Shown here: positions 1 through 11,122 of the stretch, in pieces
Layout: each line of letters begins with the position of its first letter
How positions within the stretch are numbered: the stretch's first letter is position 1
NCBI GenBank assembly: GCA_028571685.1
Contig: CM053140.1
Span: 24,781,501 to 24,845,500, forward strand
Direction: 5' to 3'
Source: Heterohyrax brucei
Taxonomy: Eukaryota > Chordata > Mammalia > Hyracoidea > Procaviidae
Length of the DNA: 64,000 nucleotides
Notes under the pieces: model-generated
What the model saw: the letters and a program-made list of their open reading frames with translations, nothing else
What the model was told of the DNA's origin: nothing
Database searches by the model: none
Translations under genes and position numbers: made by a program

Positions 1-185
1 TGGAGACTCAGTGAAAAAGAGGAAGACCCTTGACAAGATACACTGACACAGTGGCCGCTACAATAGGCATGAGCGTAAAAATGATTGTGGACACGCGGCA
101 AGACTGGACAGTGTTTCATTCTGCTATTTATAGGGTTGCTGTAAGTTGGAACTGACTCAACAGCCCCTGACAACAATAACAGCAA
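1..185 (+). mobile_element. RTE-type LINE, 3' end
   Basis: The sequence matches the 3' ends of other RTE copies here (1.9, 26.3 and 39.6 kb): GTGTTTCATTCTGCT, then a stretch like GTTGCTGTAAGTTGGAACTG and a tail of CAACAATAACAGCAAC type. The element is cut by the window edge. It is non-coding. Confidence 0.8.
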
Positions 186-189
186 CATC

Positions 190-450
190 TGGAATGGAAC
201 AGATTTTGCTGTAAGATTGGTTCATACATAGTCCTCAAAGTTTATTTCATAGTATCATCATACAACACATCACAAAGCATAATAGGCTAATAATGTTGTT
301 GTAGAGGCTAATAATGTAATATATTTTATATCAATACATTCAATTATGTTACCTGTTATAAGGATAACTTAGTAATTCAAGTCAGTGACACATATGACAT
401 GTTAAGTATTTACAGAAAGAAAATGTGTTCATTTGGCAGATTTCTACTAA
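190..450. repeat. Segment duplicated at 19,700-19,925
   Basis: Shared blocks in the same order and orientation include CAAAGTTTATTTCATA, GCTAATAATGT, GACATGTTAAGTATTTACAG (GACATGTTGAGTATTTACAG in the second copy) and GGCAGATTTCTAC. It could be local duplication around the olfactory receptor or an unnamed old interspersed repeat. Confidence 0.6.
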
Positions 451-839
451 TTCTCTAATCTCTCTAATTCTTTTGATTCCTCTGTGAAATTGGTATCACT
501 ATTCTGATTTTATGGATGAAGAATGTGAGATGTAAGCAGTGATACTGCTTATCCAAGGCTTGTAGAGGATTATGGAATCAAACTTAGATCTTACTGTTTC
601 TACGGCTTTAGCATTTAATAATATCTGTAACTTGGATACACTTTCAATTTTGTGTAGTTTTATATTCATAGAAAAACTGTGATGATAAAGAGTTCAGTTC
701 CCATGAACTCCACATACAGTTTCTTCTATTATTGACATCTCATATCCATAATACCACATTATATCTAGTGATCATTTTTTTCAGATGCTCCTTTAGGTTG
801 TGAGTTTCTCAGACCATTCTTGTTTTGATATCTTTGATC
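451..839. other. Intergenic DNA, nothing recognised
   Basis: AT-rich sequence without a long reading frame or a repeat that I can name. Confidence 0.5.
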
Positions 840-1190
840 ATTTTGAGAACTGATTAGATACTTTCTGAAGTGTCTCTTCACTAGGATTTGTCTGATTGTT
901 TTCTACGGGGATTACAGATTTTCAGGAGGAAGATCACAGAGGTAAAGTCCCATTTTTATCAGATAGTATCAAGGGTATGTATTATCAACATGACTTATCA
1001 CTGTTAATGTTGACTTTGAACATCTGGTTGTCAAGTTTCTCCACTGTAAACTTACTCTTTATTGACCTCTGTTGGTAGTGTACTCTTTGTAACAAAGTCA
1101 CTGTCCAGCCCACACTTTGGGGATGAGATGTTATTCCCCACCCCCATGTGAGTGAAATAATCACCGAAATTATTAGGATTCTTCTGAACT
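840..1190 (-). mobile_element. Ancient L1-like 3' UTR fragment
   Basis: It contains text typical of old mammalian L1 3' regions read in antisense, such as GTCAAGTTTCTCCACTGTAA followed by a stretch around ACAAAGTCACTGTCCAGCCC. A related piece in the other orientation lies at 16.34-16.70 kb. The family is named from memory of mammalian repeats. Confidence 0.45.
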
Positions 1191-1204
1191 GGATCTTTGT
1201 CTCT

Positions 1205-1985
1205 ATTCAATCAACTGTATCAATGTTCTTGTTGAAAGTGAAGAGGACTTAAAACACATACTGATGAGGATCAAAGACAACAGCCTTCAGTATGGTTTAT
1301 ACCTCAACATAAAGAAAGCAAAAATCCTCACAACTGGATCAATAAGCAACATTGTGATAAGCTAAGACAAGATCGAAATTATCAAGGATTTCATTTTACT
1401 TGGATTCGCAATCAACATCCGTGGAAGCAGCAGTCAAGAAATCAAAAGATGTATTGCATTGGGCAAGTCTGGTATGACAGACCTCTTTAAACGGTTAAAA
1501 AGTAAAGCTGTCACCTTGAGGACTAACGTGCACCTGAACCAAGCCATGGTGTTTCTAATCACCTCATATGCGTGCAGATGCTGGAGAATGAATAATGAAG
1601 ACTGAAAAAGGATAGGTGCCTTTGAAGTACGGGGTTGGGGAAGAATGTTAAACCTACCATGGACTGTCTAAAGAACAAATAAGTCTCTCTTGGAAGAAGT
1701 ATAGCCAGAATTCTCCTTAGAAACAAGGATGGCAAGACTTCATCTCACGTACTTTGGACATGCTGTAATGAGGAATCAGTCTCCGGAGAAGGACATCATA
1801 CTTGGTGAAGTACAAGGTCAGCAAAAAAAGAGGAATGTTCTGAATGAGATGAATTTGCAGAGTGATTGCAGCTGTAGGCTGAAGCTGAACAAGGATTGTG
1901 ACGATAGTGAAGGACCCGGCAGTGTTTCATTCTGCTCCACATAGAGTTGCTACACATTGAAACTGACTTGATAACACCTAAATAA
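1205..1985 (+). mobile_element. RTE-type LINE, ORF2 end and 3' end
   Basis: This begins in the reverse-transcriptase ORF downstream of the YADD region (GATGAGGATCAAAG) and runs through GCATTGGGCAAGTCTGG, ACTTTGGACATGCTGTAATG and CGGAGAAGGACATCATACTT to an AACACCTAAATAACAAC tail. Stops and frameshifts interrupt the ORF, so it is a dead 5'-truncated copy. Confidence 0.85.
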
Positions 1986-1989
1986 CAAC

Positions 1990-2135
1990 CTTACAACTTC
2001 ATATTTTGGTTGCACATTTGGCTGCTAACCAAACTGTCAGCAGTTCTAATCCACAAACTGATTCTTAGAAACACTATGTGGCAGTTCTACTCTGTCCTAT
2101 GTGATCGCCATTAGTGGAATTGACTGGATAGCAAC
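1990..2135 (+). mobile_element. AfroSINE
   Basis: GGCTGCTAACCAAA, GGCAGTTCTACTCTGTCCTA and a degraded ATTGACTGGATAGCAA tail are in SINE order. The head is eroded. Confidence 0.8.
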
Positions 2136-2940
2136 TGTTTTTGATGTTTCACATTTTGGGATGATACTGAAAACAATACTGTTTCTTAATTTTCCAGTTC
2201 TGGTGTTCACTGGAGTCTTGTAGAACAGAAATTGACTTGCTCCCTATGACTTTGCTATACTCGCTTGTTAGTTTCAGAAGCTTGTTTCTTTTTAGTCTAT
2301 TCATTGGGATTTTCTGCATAAACAGTTGTGTCAACTCTGAACAAAGTTTTATTTTTCTTCCAATTTCTGTAATTCTTACTTTCTTTTCTTGTATTATTGC
2401 ACTAAGACTTCCATTATGATGTTGAATAGGATAGGTGAGATGCACTTGCTTGCCTTGCTCTTAATTTTAGTGAGGAAAGCCTTCAGCTTCTCATGATTAA
2501 ATGTGGTTTTACTTTTGTTTTTCGGTAGATTTTTATCAAGTTGATGTTCTTCATTCTTAGTTTCCACTTTTTTTTTTTTTTCAAGAATGGATGTTGGGTT
2601 TTGTCAAATCCTTCTTTTGCCCAGTTGATGTAGTCATAAAGCATTGATTCTTCAGTCTGTTGATCAGTGGACTACATTGATTTTTGTATATTGAACCACT
2701 CTTGCATGCTTGGAATATATTCCGTTGTTGTACATGCATCCATGTTCGTGAGTGATATTGGCATATTCGTTCTATTTCTGATAATGCCTTTATCTGATAT
2801 TGATGTTAGAATAATGCTGGTATCAAAGAATGAGTTAGTAATCATTCCTTCTGCTTTTAGTTTTTAGAAATGTGGTGAAGAATTGATGTCATTTCTTCCT
2901 TAGGTTATGAGAGAGTTTTATTAGTAAACTTTAAAATTAG
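2136..2940 (-). mobile_element. L1 ORF2 fragment
   Basis: The antisense text is typical of L1 ORF2: the stretch from TTGAATAGGATAGGTGAGA, and later GTTTTGTCAAATCCTTC and TTGTATATTGAACCACTCTT. Read on the minus strand it carries reverse-transcriptase-derived frames broken by stops. Confidence 0.75.
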
Positions 2941-3059
2941 GAACTTCTCAGGAATTCATCAGCAAGAGAGTGAATAAAAAACTTCACAAATTTGTACAAC
3001 AGGCACTTTTCTGAAATAAAAAGAAATGAACTATTGTTACACACAAAAATACGAACTCT

Positions 3060-3620
3060 TACAATTAAGTTTATGGACTTAACTGTCCATGAACTTAATT
3101 GCTCTTAGTGCCACATAACTCATTGCTGAATGTCACTTGTAGTCACCTTCAAAGTATGTCACTTGGGAAGCTATGCACTAATGCTAGCACCCAGTCCACC
3201 CTTCAAAGCAATTTTGGAACTCTTTTTGGAGTGGCCATTGCACATGGTGACAAGGTGGCAAACTTAACCATATAGTTGTCTGTGAGGGAGTTTTTAGCCA
3301 GTAAACAAATGACTGTATTGGAATACCCTCCCTACTCACCTGATCTGGCCCCCAAAGACTTCTTTCATTAGCTGAAGATAAAAGAAATATTGAAAGGAAG
3401 ACATTTTGGCAACATTCAAGACATAAAGGGTAATACAATGACAGCTCTGATGGCCATACCAGAAAGACTTCCAAAATTACTCTGAAGGGTAGACTAAGCA
3501 GTGGTGTCAGTGCACAGCTTCCCATGGGGAGTACTCCAAAGGTGACTGTAATCATATTCAGCAGTGAGGTATGTAGCACTTTTTCTGGGATGAATTTGTG
3601 AACTTAATTGTCAATCCTCG
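3060..3620 (+). mobile_element. Mariner remnant with long inverted ends
   Basis: On the plus strand the centre still encodes a mariner transposase C-terminal piece, PPYSPDLAPKDFF, which contains the third catalytic Asp of the DD34D triad. The flanks are inverted repeats: CTCATTGCTGAATGTCAC at the left against ATTCAGCAGTGAGG at the right. Most of the transposase is missing, so it can only have moved with enzyme supplied in trans. Related copies lie at 20.5, 30.3 and 32.1 kb. Confidence 0.75.
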
Positions 3621-3753
3621 CAATGAAATGAAAAGCCCCAAAGGAGCACAGAAATCGTGGTGAACTAGCACCGTAACATAGCCTGCTTTTCCTGGGACAC
3701 TGATGATAGCTTCATAAAGAAGCTGATAATTGCTCTGAGCACTACAGATGGAG

Positions 3754-3990
3754 AGTGGGTTTTGCCAGATGCAAAGGTTCCCTGGCTGCCCAATCATTAA
3801 GCACTCAGCTGCTAAACTAAAGGTTGATAGTTCAGACCTACCTGGCCACACTGCTGGAGAATGACTTGGAGATCTGCTCTAGTAAAGATTAGAACCTAGA
3901 AAACCCTATGGGCCACTTTCACTCTATCATATGGGATCACTCTCGGTAGAAATGAACTTGATGGCACTTAACAAAAACAGCAATGAGATA
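3754..3990 (+). mobile_element. AfroSINE, long variant
   Basis: The SINE head and body are separated by an extra middle module (GATCTGCTCTAGTAAAGATT, AGAAAACCCTATGGG), and it ends in GAACTTGATGGCACTTAACA. The same long layout occurs at 34.35, 34.55, 40.1 and 60.4 kb. Confidence 0.7.
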
Positions 3991-4059
3991 TGCTTAGGAA
4001 GTTACAAACAGGTGGTGGTATCTGATCACAAATGAGTGTTAGATTATGAAAAGTGTCTT

Positions 4060-4289
4060 ATGTAATCATACAGTGCTGCCATAACAGAAATACCACAAGT
4101 GGATGCCTTTCAAAAACAGAAGTTTATTTTCTCACAGTAAAGTAGGCTAAAAGTCCAAATTCAGAGTGTCTCTGTAGGTGAAGGCGTTCTCTCTCTGTAG
4201 GCCTCATCAATCTTCCACTGGACCATGAGGTTCTCCATGTAGGGAACCCAGGTCCAAAGGTCTTTCTATTTTCCCAGCACTGCTTTCTT
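4060..4289 (-). mobile_element. MaLR-like LTR, left part
   Basis: This has an antisense LTR-type start (TGCCATAACAGAAATACCAC, then TTTATTTTCTCACAG). It is interrupted at 4,290 by an L1 insertion and resumes at 6,631 with GATGGTATGAGGTTCC. The last 16 bases, CCAGCACTGCTTTCTT, are the left copy of the insertion's target-site duplication. Confidence 0.65.
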
Positions 4290-4397
4290 TTCTTTTTTCT
4301 TTTTATTGTGATTCAGTCAAAGTAGCATACAATCCAAGTTAAATTTGCGTGCCTGCCTATGTGCAGTTCCCTCTGTTCTCCTTGCCAGGTGATGGCA

Positions 4398-4840
4398 TGT
4401 CTTAGTCACCTGGTACTGCTCTAACAGAAAACACCATGAGTGGAAGGTTTCATGAAGACAAGCTTTTATTGTCACAGTCTGGTAAGCCACAAATCCACTC
4501 ACAAGTTACAGGTCCATGCAGTAAGAGACGTTATCACAGTCCAGTAGGATAAGTCCAAATCCAGTGAGAGCATCTCGGCACAGGAACCTCCGGTCCAAAG
4601 GACATGCTCTGCTCTCAGTGCTTCTCTTTGGTGGTATGAGGTTCCGCAACTTCCTCTGCTCACTTCTCCACCTTATGTCCTACAAGCTTACTGTAGCTTG
4701 AGTCCTGCCTCACCAACACAGCTGCCACCTATTCTTCATGGTCAGTCTCACAACACATGGGAGGAAGGGCACCATGTTGGGACTCACAGCCAAGTCAAAT
4801 CAACATACATTTTTGGGGGGACACAATTCAATCTGTGACA
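4398..4840 (-). mobile_element. MaLR-like solo LTR inside the L1
   Basis: The block starts TGTCTTAGTCACC and ends AATCTGTGACA, that is TG...CA, and splits the L1 3' UTR. It resembles the elements at 24.68, 56.74 and 60.1 kb (the CTAACAGAAAACACC motif and a ggggacacaattcaat end). I could not see clean target-site repeats. Confidence 0.6.
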
Positions 4841-5672
4841 TAGGATGAGCTTTTGTTCCATTCTATACGTGTCATATCCTGCTAAGAATCTCCTATCCAC
4901 TCCTCTCTACCCTCTCATCTGTGTTCTGGTAAGAGGCCAGTGGTGCGGCATCCTGTAGATACATAGAACCGTAAAGTGGACACACCATGTGGTCACTCCA
5001 TGTCCCCAAGTCCAACCTATTCCTGTCTGAAGTGTTGACCTCAGTAATGAATAATGATCTGGAGCAGCAACAGGTCTAGGGGGCCATGCTCCCAATGGAA
5101 GTCTTGGGGCATCGGATCCTCAATTGTGGGCTCCTAGGGGAGTTCTTGAGGTATACCCCTCTTTTTAGCTTTGTTTCCACTGGGACCCGACACTGTGTGC
5201 CCCATCACGGCTGTCATTGGTGGTGGCCGGGCACCATCTGGTTCTTCTGATCACATGTTGGTACAGTCATCCATACATGCGGGTCCTCCTGTCCTCTTAT
5301 TTTCTTATGTCTTTGTTGACCTTGTTGATCATCTAATTCAGTTTAGATGGGATCATTTGGTGTACCTCAGATTGCAGCTTGCTAGCTTTTAAGACCCCAG
5401 ACACCACTCACCAACATGGGGTGCAGAAGACTCTCTTAGCAACAGTCTAGTTGTGCCAATTGGCCTCAATGTCCTCTGAGAGCATGGTCCCTGGACCCCA
5501 GCCCCTGCTACTCTATCCTTGTGATATTAGGCTAGGAATAGAAGAGTTCTCAGTTTATGTTGGAGTCCAGTTAAGATGATCATCTTTCTGGTCTGTGCTG
5601 TCATTGCTTTTACCCAACCGAATTTCTATCAGTTATCTAATCTATACACATCCCTCTCTGCAGGGATGTGCA

Positions 5673-6239
5673 TGTTTGGCAAGAATGTAAAATCCTGCTT
5701 ACCGTTGCCTGGTCTGTGTTAAGATAGGGACTTGTCTTGGGAACGGCAAAAGCCTGTCAAAAGCCCTTGAGAAAAGTTTGTCTCAGTGTACTGAAAAACA
5801 GTACGTGCTGAAAACAGCACTCACTGAGAATAGTTCAAGGACTTTCTCCTTCCTAGGAATGCTGCTTCTTCTTTTGAAGTAAGGAACACTGATAAGATGC
5901 CTTATCTCACTGTCCCAGCAGAAAACTTGTTTAGTTTGCTCAGTAAAAGCTGGTGGGTTAAACCAACTGGTGTCAGTCTCTACTTGCAGGAGACTGTCCC
6001 TTTTCTGTCCATAGCAAATGAAAAGTTTGTTGTCAGTGTGATTTTTTTCAACATCAGCCTTTCACACACATCACACCCGTAAGTGGTGTCCTGTTTCACA
6101 CCACTAAGTGGTGTCCCTTCTCATACCTGTAAGTGGTGTCCCGTTTCACATCTGTAAGTGGTGTCCCGTCTCATAGCTGTAAGTGTTGTCCCATGTTAAT
6201 CACACCAGCAGCTGGTATCCCATGTGAATTGTACCAACA
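5673..6239. mobile_element. LTR-like block within L1 3' UTR
   Basis: Alignment with the L1 3' UTR at 48.4 kb shows about 570 extra bases here, beginning TGTTTGGCAAGAATG and ending GTACCAACA (TG...CA). It holds a tandem repeat at its right side. A solo LTR is the simplest reading; an L1 3' UTR variant is the alternative. Confidence 0.4.
6078..6195. repeat. Minisatellite, about 27-bp unit
   Basis: About five imperfect tandem copies of a unit with core GTAAGTGGTGTCCCGT, separated by TTTCACACC-like spacers. Confidence 0.8.
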
Positions 6240-6614
6240 CCTCCCCCTCCTCCCCTCCCCTCCCTTGTAGCCATCAAAGAGCCTTTTCTTTTGTATATGA
6301 GTCTGTTGTTAAGTCTTTACAGTAAGGGTCTCATACTATATTTAACCTTGTGTTGCTGACTGATTTCACTCAGCATAACATCTTCCAGTTGAGACCAGGT
6401 TATGAGACGCATCCTGAAATCATCGTTGTTCTTTATCATTGCATAGTGTTCCATTGAGTATATTTACCATAGTTTGCTTATCCATTCATTTGTTGTTGGG
6501 CATCTAGGTTGGTTCTGTCTTTTTTGCAATTGTGAACTGTGCTGTAATAAACATTCACGCACATGTATCTGTTCATGTGGCCGACCTTAATTCTGTACGA
6601 TATATTCCAAGCAG

Positions 6615-6865
6615 CCAGCACTGCTTTCTTGATGGTATGAGGTTCCTTTGTCTTTTCCCTTTCTTCTTTCTTTTATACCCCCAAGAGATTGCCTAAAGAC
6701 ATGACACAATCTTGACTGAGTCTAGCCTCACCAATACAAGAGTGCTCCATCCTCCCTCATTAACATTATAGAGACAGGATTTACAGCAGGTAGGAAAATC
6801 ATACAATACCAGTAATCATGGCCCATACAAATGTCTTTGGGAAGACACAACTAAATTCATAACAA
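6615..6865 (-). mobile_element. MaLR-like LTR, right part
   Basis: This continues the LTR begun at 4,060 after the L1 insertion. It starts with the second copy of the 16-bp target-site repeat, then GATGGTATGAGGTTCC, and ends with AAGACACAACTAAATTCATA. The same motifs occur in order at 56.97-57.23 kb. Confidence 0.65.
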
Positions 6866-7079
6866 AAAGTGAAAAATAAACTTGGCCAAGTAGGCTTGCT
6901 GGATAACAGAGAGACCTATATTTTAGCTACAGGATTGATAATTAATTCCAAAATTAGTGGAGAGTCCATGAAATGTTTATAGTGAGGATATCCACAATCA
7001 AGCTTGTCTTCTGGAAAGGTCATCTTAGGTTAGTGTAAAGAACACATTATTACTGTTATCAAAACCATAGAGACATGTA

Positions 7080-7310
7080 GAATGAAATACTACTGTGAAA
7101 ATGAAGATGGAGAGGTGAAGAATGAATGGAGATTCATTATTGCGTAATTGGTATAGAATTTGAGTTTTGGGTGGTGAAAAAGTGTTGGTAATAGGTAGCT
7201 GTAATGATTATATAACATTGTGAATGTAATTAATGCTACTAAATTGTACACTTAAAATGGTTACGATGGCTAATTTATTTTATACATATTTTATCACAAT
7301 ATAATTTGTA
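7080..7310 (+). mobile_element. Ancient L1 3' end
   Basis: The sequence TAAATTGTACACTTAAAATG followed by a TTATCACAATATAA stretch is a familiar end of old mammalian L1 elements. Confidence 0.55.
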
Positions 7311-8583
7311 AAACAAGGAAAGACCTAAGAATATATGACAGAGTTATAGCATTTACTTATTTACTATCATTTACTTACTTCACGCTCTATAAACCATCCT
7401 TTCTAAAGAAGTTATGAACTATATGTATACATTAGGATACAAACGGAATAAAGTCTTACAGAACTTTGAAAGACATACAACCATCCTATCCTTAAACACA
7501 TACAAAGTATAGGAAGTTGAGCACCCAGTGTTGAGTCTGCATCTTAACAATATAGGGATAGAGTGGGCTGGAATTCAGCATCCATTCTTCCCTATTTTGC
7601 TTTGTGTTCCTGTAGTGCAGAGGATGGTAAATGGGAAACCGTATTTCCTAAGGTCACTAATACCTAGAATTTCACATGTGGTAACTGGGACATTAACTAG
7701 AGGTACAAGAGAAAGTAAGAGGCTAAAAGTGAGGCAGATGCCTTGTACAAGTCAATTACATGGCCAAGCGTAGTTGGTGAACATTGGTTCTTTGGAAAGA
7801 ATGAAGGCAAATTTCCATGTCAGAGGCATCATGAATGTCAAGAAGTGATATGTCTACCCTTTGTTAAAGTAGTGCAGATCTTGTAGACATAGTGAGTCTT
7901 GAGCTAACAATTATAACCAAAAATTCCTACAGTGTGGATTGCAAAAAAATGCATTGTGGTTTCGGCGCCTGTAATTTTCGACGGCACTTGGCTTTGGCTA
8001 ATTTCCGTGGAGTCTTCTTGATTCTCCTACCTTTATGATGATAGAAGAGGTATCAACGTTCTTAGCTGGTCTGGTTTTCAGTGTTGTTGCAGGAGTCATT
8101 GCCAATACTTGAATGACATACAAATACTCCTTTCTATAATTTAATAAGTACATGTATATGAAGTTTCTGCTCAAAGTATTTAACAAGACTTCTGTTTAAA
8201 TAAAACAACCCACAGAGGTTGGATATTTCATCCCAGAACAGATTACAAGATGTGTACTTCGAAAAACCAGCATCTGGAAATTGATATTTCAACTTTTTTT
8301 TAGTTTGAGGTCAGTAATAACACCATTCCCATAGGATCATGTTTCCTGCTACTACATGACTTAACAGCGAAAGATCTGTTTCATAATGAATCATCTCCAG
8401 TCACCTTAAATGAACTGCATAGTGAAGGGAAGATTTTACTTAAAAAAGACCAAGAAGAAATAATTGCACAGATGTCCAAAATCAAGGAGATTGAATTATG
8501 GAGACAATACAGATTTATGAATTGATGAAAGTATCATGATCTTGCCTCCATGATCTGCAACTCTGTTGTCCATGAGCAGCTCT
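7311..8583. other. Intergenic DNA 3' of the olfactory receptor
   Basis: No gene seen. At 7,963-7,996 there is a scrap ending GACGGCACTTGGCTTTGG, which looks like an AfroSINE tail. The rest is not recognised and has only short frames. Confidence 0.5.
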
Positions 8584-9546
8584 TTAATCTTGAGGAAACT
8601 GATTCTGTTTTGCAGAGAATGTTTCACAGCTGAAAACTTTTTGCAGAGCCTGTTTTATGTCCTTGTTTCTAAGACTATAGATAAAGGGGTTCATCATAGG
8701 TGTGACCACAGTGTACATGACTGATGCTACTGTCTTGGTCCTGGAGTTTTGGGTAGCAGCAGAACTGAGATATACTCCAAAACCTGTTCCATAGAACAAA
8801 GAGACAACTGAAAGGTGAGACCCACAAGTGGTAAAGGCTTTATACTTGCCTCCAGCTGACGAAATTCTCAAAATGGCTGAGACAATCTTAGTGTAAGAGA
8901 AAAGGATCCCAGTGAGTGGAATAACACCCTCAAGTCCAGCTGTCAAATACGTTGCTAAGCCATTGAGGAAGGTGTCAGAACAAGCAAGTTGGGCTACCTG
9001 ATCAGGTTCACAAAAAAAGTGGGGGATTTCCAACCCTGCACAAAAAGACAGTCGTAAAACCATTAAGCTATGTAATAGGGAGCACAGAATACTCAACAGC
9101 CAGGATGCCAGAAGCAGGAGGCCACACACCTTGGAGTTCATAATGGCCATGTAGTACAGAGGATGACAGATGGCCACAAACCGATCATAGGCCATGACTG
9201 TCAAGAGGAAGATGTCTAATCCTCCAAAGAGCATAAAAAAATACATCTGGGTGATGCAGCCCTCATAGGTAATAACTTTGCTCTGCATCTGGATGTTCAG
9301 CAGCATCTTTGGGACGGTGGAGGAAATAAAACAGATGTCTGCCAAAGACAGGTTGGAGAGAAAAAAGTACATGGGCACGTGGAGGTGGGAATCCCTGATG
9401 ATGGCCAGGATGATGAGCAGGTTCCCAGCGAAGGTGACCAGGTACATGGACAGAAATAGTCCAAAGAGGAGAGGCTGCAGCTCTGCCTCTTCTGAGAACC
9501 CCAAAAGGATGAATTCTGAAACACGTGTTTGATTTCTTGCTCCCAT
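8584..9546 (-). CDS. Olfactory receptor, family 7
   Basis: This is an intact 320-residue odorant-receptor reading frame: a class A GPCR of the olfactory sensory neuron membrane that couples to the olfactory G protein. I chose the Met at 9,546 because [16 protein letters not shown] is the usual receptor N-terminus with its N-glycosylation site; an in-frame Met 15 codons upstream (9,591) would add an atypical leader. Visible family motifs are GN at residues 41-42, [16 protein letters not shown] at 58-73, Cys97 and Cys179 for the extracellular disulfide, [13 protein letters not shown] at 118-130, [10 protein letters not shown] before TM6, and [12 protein letters not shown] in TM7. [12 protein letters not shown] and [15 protein letters not shown] are typical of family 7 (OR7A/C/D). 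The subfamily is not assigned. No frameshift or stop is seen. It is the only olfactory receptor in the window. Its 5' untranslated exons and promoter are not identifiable. Confidence 0.95.
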   Translation of the reverse strand: MGARNQTRVSEFILLGFSEEAELQPLLFGLFLSMYLVTFAGNLLIILAIIRDSHLHVPMYFFLSNLSLADICFISSTVPKMLLNIQMQSKVITYEGCITQMYFFMLFGGLDIFLLTVMAYDRFVAICHPLYYMAIMNSKVCGLLLLASWLLSILCSLLHSLMVLRLSFCAGLEIPHFFCEPDQVAQLACSDTFLNGLATYLTAGLEGVIPLTGILFSYTKIVSAILRISSAGGKYKAFTTCGSHLSVVSLFYGTGFGVYLSSAATQNSRTKTVASVMYTVVTPMMNPFIYSLRNKDIKQALQKVFSCETFSAKQNQFPQD

Positions 9547-9809
9547 GTAACTGATGAAACTGTTGGGAAACAGCAATGCAAATTTACCCATAAGCAGTTA
9601 ACAACTCTACAGATACGCTGTTGTTTATATTTTAAACATTTTAAATTAATGAATTCAGTGTTATCTACAGATTTAGTGCCCTGTAGGTGATAATTTTGTG
9701 GAATCTCAAATATTCTTTGTCCTGTAAATGCTAAAACTAACTAGGCATCCTTGCCTCTAATCCCAAACTTTTTCCCAAGGCAATGTTTTTCCTCCAGAAA
9801 TTCCCCAGG

Positions 9810-10260
9810 GCTTTATTCATTCAACAAACAACTCTGACCAGTTCTTTCCTGCCAAGTATTGTTTAAGGCACTGGAAAAGGCAGTAAAAGTTAGCTTTAAA
9901 ATTCTTTCACTTAAATGTTATTCTAGGATATGTGTGTTAGCAGTGGAATGAACAGACTATTAATAAATCATTAAATGATTTGTAGGGATTACCATTATGA
10001 ATCAAAATAATACAGGATAAATATGTGATAGACTGAAAACTAAATGCTCCTTTGTATAGTCATCTTTGATTAGAGACCTCTGAGCAGAAAATCTGAAGGC
10101 AGTAAGGATACTAGCTAAGCAGAAAATGGTAAGAAGAGCATTTTGGGCAGAGATATAAACAGCACAAAGCACTAAGCAAGGAGGATGGTGTGAGGTACAA
10201 ACGGAAGCTGGATTGAGGTTGTAGTTAAGAGTAGAGAAGAAATGGGAGATCAGATTATCT
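9810..10260 (-). mobile_element. L2 fragments
   Basis: TTTATTCATTCAACAAACAA and GCCAAGTATTGTTTAAGGCA are the antisense of the L2 3' end. Further degraded L2-like text (AGCACAAAGCACTAAGCAAG) follows. Confidence 0.5.
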
Positions 10261-10319
10261 TGATAGTGTAGAAGACTTCATGACATAGAATTCTACAGTT
10301 CATTTGTTATTCTTTGTGT

Positions 10320-10440
10320 GGGTGTCTATATATTATGTTATGTTAAATATATGACGTTATATAACATGTTACACAACATGCTGTAGCGTATTATAACATG
10401 TCACATTATGCTATACTGTACAACTACATTATACTGTTCT
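10320..10440. repeat. AT-rich repeat with ACATGT palindromes
   Basis: Irregular repeats of TTATAACATGTTACAC-like units form overlapping short palindromes. It is low-complexity sequence, with no function inferred. Confidence 0.55.
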
Positions 10441-10441
10441 A

Positions 10442-10575
10442 GAACTGAAATGAAACCAAATCTGTTGCAATTAGTATTACTGCCTCATAGGGTTTCCAAG
10501 GAGTGGCTGGTGGATTCAAACAGCTGACCTTTTGGTTGGTAGCCAGTCATTTAACCACTACATTACCAGTGTCCG
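10442..10575 (-). mobile_element. AfroSINE
   Basis: The antisense order is clear: AGGGTTTCCAAGGAGTGGCT, GACCTTTTGGTTGGTAGCC, TTAACCACTACATTACCAG. Confidence 0.85.
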
Positions 10576-10827
10576 CATACTGTGCTGTTATCACCTATAC
10601 CAGTATTACCTACTGTATATTGTTTGTCTATACTAATATATAAATGATACATAATTCATTCTTCCATAAACAACACTTTCTCTCAATTTGCTGTAAAAAC
10701 TGCATTTTTGGATTGTTGAAGACAGCTTGAGATATCTGCTTAACTTATGTCGTGTTTGCTGATAACTTTCTTACGCTCTCCACAGGCAGCCTTGATGATG
10801 TATTGTGTGTGTACCCACATACATGAC

Positions 10828-10996
10828 TGGAAATCCTGGTGGCATAGTGATTAAATGCTACACCTGCTAACCAAAAGGTCTGCAGTTTGAATCCGCAGGC
10901 TCTCCTTGGAAAGAAAATGGGGTAGTTCTACTCCATCTTATAGGATTGCTGAGTTGGAATTGACTCAATGGCAATGGGTTGGTAGTAATATACCTG
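10828..10996 (+). mobile_element. AfroSINE
   Basis: GGAAATCCTGGTGGCATAGT, CTAACCAAAAGGTCTGCAGT and TTGGAATTGACTCAATGGCA. It forms an inverted pair with the copy at 10,442. Confidence 0.9.
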
Positions 10997-11002
10997 AGAC
11001 TG

Positions 11003-11122
11003 GAAACCCTGGTGGAATAGTGGTTAAGAGCTATCTGTGGTTGCCAACCAAAAGGTCTGCAGTTTGAATCCACCAGGCACTCCTTGGAAACCCTATTAGC
11101 GCTGTTCTACTCTGTCCTGTAG
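11003..11122 (+). mobile_element. AfroSINE, 3'-truncated
   Basis: Head and body are present (GGAAACCCTGGTGGAATAGT, GTTCTACTCTGTCCTGTAG), and the tail is replaced by unrelated sequence. Confidence 0.85.

Larger units (their letters stand above)
4290..6614 (-). mobile_element. 5'-truncated L1 with long 3' UTR
   Basis: Read on the minus strand, the element starts in the end of ORF2 (6.27-6.6 kb, complement of TAGTGTTCCATTGAGTATAT) and continues into the long 3' UTR seen in six other copies here. It ends in ATCACAATAAAA and a run of A (T-rich at 4,290). It is flanked by identical 16-bp repeats at 4,274-4,289 and 6,615-6,630, the hallmark of L1 target-primed insertion. It contains a MaLR-like LTR (4,398-4,840) and an LTR-like block (5,673-6,239). 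Confidence 0.8.

Noticed and set aside
6078..6195. CRISPR-like regularly spaced repeat
   Set aside because: The units are imperfect with short spacers of related sequence inside a mammalian retroelement; this is a minisatellite.
9278..9532. Open frame on the strand opposite the olfactory receptor
   Set aside because: It is a shadow of the receptor coding sequence in antisense.
10828..10996. Possible tRNA gene at the SINE heads
   Set aside because: The heads derive from a tRNA and keep box-like words, but they lack a full cloverleaf and are part of repeated SINEs.
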